NCBI RefSeq assembly: GCF_002775205.1
Contig: NC_036443.1
Coordinates: forward strand, 31,030,217-31,094,216
Length of the DNA: 64,000 nt
Origin: Xiphophorus maculatus
Lineage: Eukaryota > Chordata > Actinopteri > Cyprinodontiformes > Poeciliidae
Reading direction: 5' to 3'
This document shows, piece by piece, positions 22,568 through 32,580 of the stretch (within the stretch, counting starts at the first letter, position 1; each line of letters starts with the position of its first letter). A program made the position numbers and the translations under genes. Below the pieces are notes generated by a model, which made no database searches, had not been told where the DNA came from, and saw nothing but the letters and a program-made list of their open reading frames with translations.

Positions 22568-25500
22568 ATGATCATCGCCTGGTTCTGCCTCGTCTGCCTC
22601 TGTGAGTCACTTTCTTTATTCTTTGTACATTGAAACATTTTATCAGTAATTTATTATTCTGTTCATGTAAACAGAAACTTTAACATGCAGCTGAGGGTTT
22701 GGTCGGCTTTGAAACGGGAAGCTGAAGTAAAGTTTTAAAATAACCAGAGTAAAACTGAAGCTGACTGGCTTCATATTCATGTTTTATGACTTATCAGTTT
22801 TTACACATTTTTATTCTTCCTTCAGTATCAAACTGAGGGAATTAAAGAGAATGTTTAAAGTACTGAGATTGTTTGGTTGCTGAGATGTTTCTGCTTCCTG
22901 AACACTAAAGCTGGAACATTTAAGATTTTAATCTAATTTTGATCATTTTCCACATTTTCAGTCGGATCGTTTCAGAACTTCTTAGTTTTAATGTTTTGAT
23001 GCTTGAGGGCTGAAGGTGAAATTCATCAGGAGTTTATTACAGATATGTGAAGTTTTGCTCTCGGTTGGACCCGGTCCATGAGTGTAACTGAATCAGAACA
23101 AGCTGTGGTCTCACTGCAGAACCAGCAGGAAGTCCTGACATTAACTGTTGGTCTGTTCTGCAGCTCTGCACATCACCAACAGCAGAACCGCTGATCCTGT
23201 GACGCGTTTTTATGGAGTTCCTGGAGGAGAAATCAACATTGAATGTTCCTTTCCTTCATCTGGAGAATGGAAGATCTTCTGCAGGAAAAACTGTAAAAAA
23301 AAAAACATTCTCATTGAAACACGTAAAACATCAGATGAAAATGGACGATACAGGATTGAATCTGATGGGAACAATCAATATGATTTTGTTGTGAGCATCT
23401 CGGCGCTGACCCAGTCCGACTCAGGATGGTACCGATGTGGATTGAGGACATTTTCATCCAGATATTCATACCAGGACTTTGAACTGGTTGTTGCTGAAGG
23501 TGAGTCTGAAAGCTGCTACAGACGTTAACGATCCCGTCTGATTGAATCCAGTCACTAATGACTGAGTGAACAGTTCATCACCTCATAGTTTTAATTCTAC
23601 ATTTCATTCATGGTTGAACTGGGCAGCTCCCAGTATGAAACTGGGATTAATGTGATCAGATTATTATGATGGGGTCAGAAACTAACAGATGATTATTTTA
23701 ACAGCTGTGTTGGATGGAAACGACGTTCCTGACCTTTTTAAAGAAGCTGGCAGCTCAGTGACAGTCGCCTGTTCCTTTAAAGACTCTGGGAGAAAACGAC
23801 GGTTCTGCAGAGGAAAATGTGAAAAAGTTCTTGTTGAGACTGATGGAGTCAGAGCTAAAAGAGGCAGATACAGCATTGAAACCTCAGGAGAAGTTCTGTA
23901 TGTGAGCATCTCAGCGCTGACCCAGTCTGACTCAGGATGGTACCGATGTTACCTGGACATGGCGTTTGGCCGAGATCCATACAGAGACTTTTATCTCAAA
24001 GTTACAGACGGTGAGTTTTCATTAAATAAAAATTAAATCTTCAATCTAAAATAAATATGTAACAATGCTTGTGTTAAAAACATTCTACCTTATAACTTGA
24101 AGGTATATTATGAAACCTGCTTTTATTTTAATGTAAATTATGACACTGTTGATTGATTATTTCCAGCAACGGATGTGTTTTTCTCAGCTCAGCTCATTTT
24201 AAATTCATTCTTTTTCATTTGGAGCTAAACTTTTTTCCAATTCCCAGCAGTCAAACTGACAACAACAACAGCAACAACCAGGAGTTTCAGCTCCAGTTCA
24301 GCAAATTTCACTTCTAGTGAGTCTCCACAGAAGGAAATATTCGCCGCCTCACTGTAGTCTGTAGTCTTTCCTTCCAGTCTGACTTGTTTGAAATGTTTCA
24401 GCAACAACCAGGAGTTTCAGCTCCAGTTCATCAAGTTTCACATCTTCAGGTTCCTCTGCACCCACCGACCGTTCAGCTCTGAGTGATGGCAATAAATCAT
24501 CTCCAGGTCCAACCACTCTACCTGCTGGACATGCAGAGTTTTTACTCTGTTACCACAGAAATGCTCAGTTTGATGCTAATTTGTGTTTTTAGGATTTGTT
24601 TGTTTGGATCCCCAGCAGCCATTGCCATAACAATGGCTTCTCCTCCTGGGGTCCACATCATTAAAACATTAATTACAAAAACACAAACATATTAGAAACA
24701 TAACACAGAATTCATAAATACACAATTATCACACTTTATATAATAAAAATAATGAAGTTATATTAGGAACATTAAACAGTTTCGGATGTGTGAGATGAAT
24801 ATTTGTCTCCTGGGCTGTGAAACCCACAACATTAACACTAATAACCCGACATAACTTCCTGTTTTCAGACGTTCTGATGATTGTGGGTCTGGCTCTGGCC
24901 TTCATCATCATCATCTTAACTGTGGCTCTGCTGGTTTTCTGCAGAAACCGATCACAGAAGCATGGCAAAGGTAGGAAACGGAATAAACACTCAGATACCT
25001 GGTTACCATGGTAACCTGCAACATTTAAGGCTCTAGTGTCCCTTATGTGAAAGCAGGCTGACAGGAAAGGGGGAAGTTTTTTTTTTCAATATTTCAGTCT
25101 AATTTAAGTATGACAGGTATTGTAGGTTGACTGGTTCTTACTGGGATCTTAAAGTTTGAGCGTTCAGGAGCTGAAGCTGCAGGTCAGACAGGACTGATGT
25201 TGGTGGAAGGTGTTGGAGATGTTCTGGTGTTTAGTCTGGTAGATCTTTGTTGAGAAGGCAGGAAGAGGACGCACACGCAGGATTCCCAGGTGTGGGCAGG
25301 TGGAAAAAGAGAGTCTGCAGTTGGAATGAAAGCTCTGACTCAGAAAGAGGAGAAGATTCAGAGATCAGCTCACCTGAACACTCAACACCTTTCAGACGGG
25401 ATTCTGGTGACTCTCCACCTTCTGATGAGCCCAGCATGCAGCAGATCTGAGGTCAGTCTGCAGGATGTGACCAGAACAACCAGAGTTGGAGTTCAGGTTG

Positions 25501-26506
25501 AGGTGATTTGGTTGCTGGATGATTCCTCAGCAAGATCTTTTAGACACATCTCAGTGAGAGGAGACCTCAGTGAAAACCCAGGACTCACCTGGAGATCATG
25601 TCGCTCAGCTTTCTACAAAAGCATTTCAGTTCCCCCAAGTTGAGGAGGAGGGACAATCTGGTGAGCAAGAGGAGGTCCAGGTTGGTGCATCTGTTTCAGT
25701 CCAGCCCAGTTTCAGCTGGTCGAAGACAGATCAAGGACTGTTGAGGTTCAGTTAGTTACTCCTCTTTAGAAAGAACCTGTGCAGAAGGTGGTTATGGAAG
25801 CAGGTTTCTGAATCTTCTGGTCTGTTTTTCAGATCCTGCTGTGAAAACAAAGAAAACTCCTGCTGTTGAGGTGAGTTTCAGGAGCTTCACAGTTCAGCAG
25901 AAATGCTGTAAAACTGTCAGAAATAAAGATGCATCAATTTCCCTTTTTCTCCTGAAGACTAACAGAGTTTATGAAGAAGTCAGAGGAGATGAGATGAAAT
26001 CTGTTCCAGTGGAAATCTCCACAGTTTACAGCTACGCCTCCTACAGTAAACCAGCTGCAGCTGATGGCGTCTACAGCCTGGCGACGGCAGCTCTTCCTCT
26101 GGACAAGGTAAGCTGAACTTTGACCTGAAAACTTACAAAAACTCACATTCATTCATTCATTCATTCATTCATTCATTCATGACAAAAACAATAAATGTAA
26201 AAGATGATTGAATGGTATGGAGATGATCTGAGTGCCTTGGTGTCCAAAACCCGCTTTGTGTTTTTCAGATCCAGTTTAATGATCAGGAATCTCTTGTTGC
26301 TCTGACCAGCAGCTCATCTTGACCACTTGCTTTTCTTTCTTCAGGCTGAAGATGATTTGACTAGACCAACCTACGCCCAGGTGAGCTTCTCCAGCAGAAG
26401 CTCGGACTATCCGCTGAGACCTTCAGACGACGTGGTTTACTCTGTTCCTCGGGTTGCTGTTGGCAGCCATGTTGCAGAAGAGTCTCTGTACTCCAATACG
26501 GCGTAA
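22568..26506 (+). CDS. CD300/CMRF35-like (pIgR-like) type I membrane receptor, nine exons
   Basis: Exons: 22568-22601, 23164-23499, 23705-24010, 24248-24316, 24402-24506, 24869-24970, 25833-25870, 25958-26107, 26345-26506 (TAA). All are GT-AG and phases match, giving 1302 nt and 433 residues. A short hydrophobic signal is followed by two V-type Ig domains (residues about 13-124 and 125-225). Each has the core Cys pair (ECSF/ACSF and WYRC) plus the extra close Cys pair typical of CD300/pIgR (FCRKNCKK, FCRGKCEK) and a DSGWYRC motif. A Ser/Thr-rich stem, a membrane helix (IVGLALAFIIIILTVALLVF) and a tail of about 115 residues with many Tyr follow. YEEV and YAQV are Yxx-hydrophobic but lack a canonical ITIM -2 residue. 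The family acts in innate immune signalling and lipid or Ig binding; the ligand here is unknown. Exon 4 has a NAGNAG acceptor. The exon-5 donor is weak (GTCCAA). Confidence 0.85.
24590..24700. repeat. Interspersed repeat fragment in the CD300-like gene
   Basis: GGATCCCCAGCAGCCATTGCCATAACAATGGC...CCTGGGGTCCAC is an inverted-repeat-containing phrase that I recall as common in fish introns. It lies in the intron between 24506 and 24869. Confidence 0.4.
25028..25085 (-). repeat. SINE fragment
   Basis: GGCTCTAGTGTCCCTTATGTGA and AGCAGGCTGACAGGAAA match the tail-side part of the SINE at 27170-27360, with a T-run where the tRNA-like part should start. Truncated copy. Confidence 0.6.
26148..26179. 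repeat. (CATT)n microsatellite
   Basis: Eight tandem CATT units in the last intron but one region of the CD300-like gene, between exons ending 26107 and starting 26345. Confidence 0.95.
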
Positions 26507-27155
26507 CTTCAGGAGCGCAGAGAGAAACCGGCTTTAGTCTGGTCCAAGCTGAAACGGGCAGATTATCCACTTTAACTTCTTTTTATCCATTTATTATTGT
26601 TATTTGTTATTATATTGAATTTAAATGTAACCTTTGATCTTTCAAGTCGACTTTCTTTCTGATTCATTCAGATCAAAACAACTTCTGGTTTTGTCAGAGA
26701 TCGTCTTTGCCTGATGGGCGGATGATCAAGTCTCTGCTCTGTAAAAATGTCTGTTATTTTTCTGGTTTTGTTACAAACTTCTGGTTAATAAATTATTTCC
26801 ACAGTTACCAACCTGCCTCTTGTCATATTTTAAAGGTTCTTTTTGACTCTATTAATAAACAGAAAACTGCTTCAGGGCCGAACATAAATGGTGTAACTCT
26901 AAGACTGCGTAGCCATCGCATGCAAATAAAAACATGAACAATGCTCCAGCTTCATTTGCAACAGTTGACAGTTAATAGGGTTCAGAAGTTAATCAGACTG
27001 TAATAAGTGCAGTGCACTGCATGCTCTGCTCTGATCAGGTCTGTCAGTCACACATCTCAGAAGATTTGCACTTGATTCACCCGGCGGCTACAACAAGATG
27101 AACTGGAAGCAATAAAATCGTAGTTAAATTGGCAGCATTGGGTGTTTTCCAGGCA

Positions 27156-27374
27156 CATGGTGCCATTTTTTTTTTACCCCTCCAGGGGGTATTTTGTGGC
27201 TCTAGTGTCCCTTATATGACAGCAGGCTGACAGGAAACGGGGGAAGACATGCGGCAAATATCGTCGGGTCCAGGAGTCGAACCCGCGACGGCCGGGTCGA
27301 GGACTCAAGGCCTCCAAATACGGGTCGCGCTAACCACTACGCCAACACGGCACATCCCAACATGGTGCCATTTT
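27156..27374 (-). mobile_element. tRNA-derived SINE with 14-bp target duplication
   Basis: The 14-mer CATGGTGCCATTTT occurs at 27156-27169 and 27361-27374 and brackets the element. On the minus strand it begins with a tRNA-like head. The A-box-like TGGCGTAGTGGTTAGCG and the B-box-like GGGTTCGACTCC show it is pol III-derived. A unique body with TGTCAGCCTGCTG and AAGGGACACTAGAGCC follows. Not a functional tRNA, because no acceptor-stem fold is evident. Confidence 0.8.
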
Positions 27375-27549
27375 ATAGCACAATCAAGTAACTATGTTAC
27401 CTTGAATTGTTACAAAAATGCCATAAATATTAAATATAACTAAACATTTTTCGACTTTGTAATTTAACATCTTGAAATTGTTCCTCTGTCTCTGTAAAAT
27501 CTCCTGCTGCAGGAGAAGCCTGGCCTGAGGCAACAGGAGGAGCTTTGGT

Positions 27550-28400
27550 TGGTTCCTCTTCATCATTACTTGGTTCTGCTTCGTCTTCCTCTGAGAGCCT
27601 CTCTTCTTTTTATTCTTTTCCCATTAAACTGACTCGTTTTCAGCTCTGGGTGGCTCAGTGGTTCGATTCTCAGTCCGGGATTATTTCCACTTTGACCTCT
27701 ACCCAATAATCTGTTAATTTATTGTTCAATAAGGACCATTAGAGCAAAAATATCTTTAAAAATAAACTGGTATCAGCTATTTCTGAATCGAATCATGTGA
27801 ACAGAAACTGTCACTGAAGTTTCTAACATTCAGTTGAGCGTTTAGACGCCTTCACCTCAACTTCCTGTTTTAGGGTTTCTACCTTAAAATAACCTTTACT
27901 TTTAATTTTGAGTTTTCTGCTTTCAAAGCTTTTTATTTTCCTTTAGTCTAAAACATCAAAACTTTCTGGTGGTCAAAATGTAACAGTTAAAGTTTGATTG
28001 TTAAAATCAAACAAGCTGCAACATTTAAGGGTCAAAACTAAAAGCTGTGATTTCACCTCACAGGAAGTCCTGATATTAACTGTTGGTCAGATGTTTATGT
28101 CCTGTCCACTTGTTACATATGTAGAGCTAAACTTAGGGTCATTTATGTTCAGATTTTAGGAAGAGCCTGTGCAGAAGTTGATGTTCTGAAAGCAGGTTTC
28201 TGAATCTTCTGGTCTGTTTTTCTTGCTGTTGAGGTGAGTGTGAAGAAATTCAAATGTTCTAAAACTGTCTGAAGTGCAGAGAAATGAATTTCCTTTTTTC
28301 TGGAAGACTATGAGTTTATGAAATCTGTTCCTGTGAGAATCTCCACGGTTTGCAGCGACGCCTCCAGCAGCAGCTGATGGTTCTGCAACCTACTGAAACG
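27550..28400 (+). pseudogene. Second CD300-like receptor remnant
   Basis: 27556-27600 resembles the intact gene's signal exon (TGGTTCTGCTTCGTCTTCCTCTG) but has lost the ATG, and the donor GTGAG has become GAGAG. 28068-28092 repeats the sequence before the V-exon acceptor (AGGAAGTCCTGATATTAACTG). 28160-28395 resembles the cytoplasmic-tail exons and introns (TTTCTGAATCTTCTGGTCTG, GTTTATG, AAATCTGTTCC, TCTCCACGGTTTGCAG) with deletions. Both Ig exons, the stem and the membrane exon are absent. Confidence 0.7.
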
Positions 28401-30629
28401 CATCATATGCTTTCTAAATATAAGTTGGTATCTGTAGTTAATGACAACTTCCTAAAATAAGGTGTCTTTAAAAACTGTAAAGAGAAAATATTACCAGAGA
28501 AAAGGTTTTCTAATAAATTAACCATATTATATTAACTAGAATCAAAATGCTCTTTGATCCATATCAGCTGTTATTTTCCAGTTTGCATGAATTGCTGCAT
28601 TCTCTGGGGTTGTTTGCATGTCATGTATTCACCAAGCACCTGGATTTTTCCTGGATTTTATTAGATTTTGTTAAATGTAAGAAAAAATAATTCATTTTAA
28701 TGTTCAGTTGCTGAAAACTACAAAAAGCATCAGGTTTGTCAAAAGATTCAAACATGGTAAAAACAGTTTTTTGTGTTTTTTATGTGCACAAATGTGAACA
28801 AACCAGTTTGCACATTGTGTTCCTTCACAAAGCCCTCTGTGGGAGAGGCTGGTGATGAAGCAGTTTGTGACGTTTTCGGACTGTTGTTTGTTCTTATGCA
28901 CTAAACAGTAACTCCTGTTTTATCCACACTTAGCTGGGGCTTTACAAGAACTCTCTTCCAACAAGCTCTTTATCCTCCGTCCTCTTGATTTGCTATTCAA
29001 AAAACTGATTATAATAATTCCAACAAGTCCAAAGACCACAGCCTGGTAGCATACTAAACCACTACCCACTATATCCCTCCAGTACCACTGTATCCTTAAA
29101 TAATTTAAAAGGATAATTATAAAGAATCTTTATTTTATTTTATTTTTACATGAATCGTGTCTATGATAGTCTTTGTGCTTAGTCCACACAGCTCTGTACT
29201 CTGTCAAAGTTGGAGGCTGGAACATACAAGAGTGCCCACTACTGGTAAAAAGTTGCATGCCCACAATGTGAAAACAACAAAAGAGTTCAAACTAGCTGAG
29301 ATGTCTAACAAAAAATAGCAGGACGATATTTCAGTAGCTCAGTATGTCCCAGTGGCCACAGGAAGGATCCTGCTGACAGCGCCAAGATTCTGGTGCAAAT
29401 TAGTGTTAAATAACCAATCTCAAGTGAACAAATTGTCAATTTTGTATAAAGGGAGAGACAATCATAATGACATAATGCACACAAGCTCTGAGCTGTCTGA
29501 GTTGGCCTCACACTGAAATACTCCTCAGTATCACAGAACAGCAGGAAGGCATCTTTGATCTTTGACCTTAGTTGTGGCCAACTAAGGCCACTGGGTCCCA
29601 TCTTCACACATCACCAGATTTCTACTTAAATTTCCAAGGATATCAGATATTTACGATGCCACACACTCTAATAAGGAATCGTTATAACAGCCAGACCTCC
29701 TGTTTAACAAGAAGCTGAAGTTTGACACCTAATGCATCTGAGGTACGTTTCTTATTAACGTTACATTTTCTTTGAGAAAATAACATTGTCTATGTTCTCT
29801 TTCTTTATAATGTTAGCTATGAGCCATTCAAGCTAATGCTACCTTGCTGTAAGTTAATGTTAGCTAAAGTTATTAAACTCCTTTACTGTAACGTTAGCCC
29901 TTAATGTTAAACATATTTTAAAGGCAGGTAAATAAGTTTTTCCCCTCCAATATTAACATAACAAATTAAAAGCTAATATGTTAGTCAAAGTTATCCTTTA
30001 TGGACATTAATTAGCAACTTGGCTGATGTGACATGGTGCTTGTGTTCTTTGCTTTGGCAACTTTATCCACATGAAGACCCATTTCAGCCTAAGGACACAT
30101 GGAGGGGGGGGAACAAAGGCGGCTAATGAAGACGAGCTACAGGTGTGGAGGATGATGATGATGAGGACCAGCCACCAGAGGAAGAAATCCCTGTTTGACC
30201 AAAGAGAAAGAAGCAGATGAAATATTCCCCAAGAAAATTAGGTAAGTCATTTTTGTGTTACTATTTTCTCCAGGTGAGGGGGGGGCAGGAATCAACATCC
30301 ACCAGTTAACAAGTTACGTTTTAGACAACTAATTATTGTCAAATGTAAAACTGGTGTTTAATATATTTATTAATAAACTTCTTAAGCCAGAAGCCAGAGT
30401 ATCTGGTTGGAAATAATTTTGAAAGCTCATTAAGTGAAAAGATCCTAAAACTACACAGTAAATGATGCAATCTGAAAACAACAGGCTGTATGAATTTCTG
30501 CCAAACAAATATTTGATCAGAATAATTTTGTTCAACTCTAGTCATTATGCTACTTGTATTATGAAATAATTGTATTGCACTTTATAACAACCAGTCATGT
30601 AACTAGACGTAACTAGACTTAAGTTTTGG
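28401..30629. other. Intergenic sequence, nothing recognised
   Basis: No domain-bearing open frame. A 100-codon minus frame at 29305-29607 shows no motif. 30150-30210 is GAT/GAG-rich and precedes a GTAAGT, but no linked exon was found. Confidence 0.4.
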
Positions 30630-30814
30630 CAAAGATTAATGTAATTTTCACAGCGTTGTTGTTAGCAGCTGCTGAAAGTAACTAAAAAAGTTACTTTTAA
30701 TGTAACTTTGTTACTTTCAAAATGAAGTAACCAGTAATCTAACTAAGTTACTTTTTCAAGGAGTAATCAGTAATCCAATTAAAGTTACTTTTTCAAGTAA
30801 CTATGCCATCACTG
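30630..30814. mobile_element. MITE end (AGTAACT-rich, ends GCCATCACTG)
   Basis: Repeated AAGTTACTTTTT / AGTAACC / AGTAATC phrases end in ...AGTAACTATGCCATCACTG, a hAT-type end that I recall from fish. The left end and target duplication were not found. Confidence 0.5.
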
Positions 30815-32192
30815 TTTGTGAAGTGTCTAAAATGTTACAATTTGTCTTGTTTGCAGACGATATAATCTTATTTTATCCTGGAAATGATTTAAAACTTCTT
30901 ATGGAAGATATGACTAGTGAGCTGTCTAAACTTACTGAGAGGCTAAAATACAAAAAATTATCAATAAGTTGGAATAAAACTAAATTCATGATTTTTGGTA
31001 ACAGAGAAATAGATGACTCCACTGTAACGTCCATAGATGGTCATCTAGTAGAACGAGTACATGAATTAACATTTTTAGGGCTTTTTTTTAAAATCATGAA
31101 CGTAACTGGAAATCTCATAAAAATGTATAAAACAAAAACTATGCAAAGGTATTGGACTTTTAAATGAAGTAAAACATATTTTAGATTTCTCAACACTCGA
31201 GATTTTATACTATTCATTTGTTGCTCCATATCCGACTTATTGTATTGCGTTATGGGCAGAAATCCCATTGGGTGTAGCAGCAACAAGATTGTGACACTGA
31301 ACCAAACTCTTATCTAAACATTTGAATCTTAGTTTGACTTCTCTGGGTCTCAACAGATTGTTTTCTGAGAAAAACTCTTTTGTTATTCATTGCTACTTCT
31401 AATCATTTTTGGTTCGAAGTAGCAATAAATCACAATAAAAACAATTTAAACCACATTTTACGTTATATTTCACTGTAACTTTGCTGACCCCTGACCCCAA
31501 AATTGCTCTTAAGAAATTTCCCTGTTTATTCCCACAGCCCCCAAATAATAAAATGGGATTTCCTCCCTTGGGTTTAGGGCAACACATAAAAAGTTAACAC
31601 TAAGCCTTTGTTTGTGACACAAAAGAAGGCTATACAAATTCTGTACAAAGTCAATCTTAGAGAACATACAAATAAATTGTTTACTCAATCAAATATTTTG
31701 AAATTAAGGGATTTGGTTAATTTAAAAATTGTATCAGGTATGTTTAAAGCTAGAAGGACATTGTCATTTAATTAAAAGTTTTTTGTCTTAAGTTCAAGTG
31801 ACAGATAAACCCAAAGGAAGTATGTTTTCAAAAGTAACATTGTGTGGACTACTTAAAAAAAAATTAGCATTTCTGTGCATGGAGTCAAATTATGGAAATT
31901 CTATAAAATGTCCTACTTTAAACCAATTCAAAATACTTAATAAGAAAAAGATTAAGTCTTATTCACCTTTGAGTTAATAATGAGGAGAGTTGTATATTGT
32001 TTGTAAGTTGTATTTTATATGTGGCAATGAAAAGAACAATATATATTTTGTAATTATAGAGAAAAGGGCAACTTTTTATAAGGTTTTATTTTCTCCTGCT
32101 AGTTTTCACTCATGTAGATGAATTGTTACAAGACAAAGTTTTTGTACATTGGTGACAAAATGTGTTGAGTGAATAAACTTGATTGATTGACT
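30815..32192 (+). mobile_element. Degraded non-LTR retrotransposon (LINE) reverse transcriptase
   Basis: The frame from 30823 has FADDIILFY (the FADD catalytic box of RT), LSISWNKTKFMIFG and an ERVHELTFLG block, then breaks. Later parts lie in other frames. The 3' tail GAATAAACTTGATTGATTGACTGA at about 32170-32192 is typical of a LINE. It is interrupted at about 31400-31590 by another repeat. 5'-truncated and not functional. The clade (CR1/L2/Rex-like) is only guessed. Confidence 0.65.
31440..31585 (-). repeat. Inverted copy of the left arm of the 10938-11890 element
   Basis: AAACCACATTTTACGTTATATTTCACTGTAACTTTGCTGACC... is the reverse complement, with mismatches, of 10950-11075. It sits inside the degraded LINE. 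Confidence 0.6.
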
Positions 32193-32447
32193 GATTTTTA
32201 CAAGGTTTCATTAGGTGTAAAATATTTGTGACACTAGTGAATTTGTTCAAAACAGGTGGTACAGAGTTTATGAAAACTGTTCATATTTCATAGATTGTTA
32301 TTACTATACTGATGCACTGATATTCTGATGATTTTCAGCATAAAGTTATAGCTGAGATTTAGAACTATTACCAATTAGTTTATAGTTGCTGCTTAATTGG
32401 AATTTTGACATATTTTAAATCAATCAGATTTCAGAGAAAGAAAACAT

Positions 32448-32453
32448 TTATTT
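32448..32453 (-). terminator. Poly(A) signal of lectin gene A
   Basis: TTTATT on the plus strand, i.e. AATAAA on the minus strand, 128 bases after the stop. The same site is kept at 41827-41832 (B) and 49925-49930 (C). Confidence 0.6.
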
Positions 32454-32580
32454 AAATGATCAAATGAAGTGAAATCAGGTTCTTCCAGCAGTGATGTTGT
32501 CGAGGCTTGACATCCAGGTGGAAGTGACATCACCAGCAGGAAAGCCATATGGGCATTTCAGATTAAAAGGCATGAGAAGG

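Noticed and set aside
27249-27350. Possible tRNA gene
   Set aside because: A and B boxes are present but the fold is incomplete, and it is bracketed by a target duplication with the rest of a SINE.
29305-29607. 100-codon minus-strand open frame
   Set aside because: No recognisable motif and no exon context.
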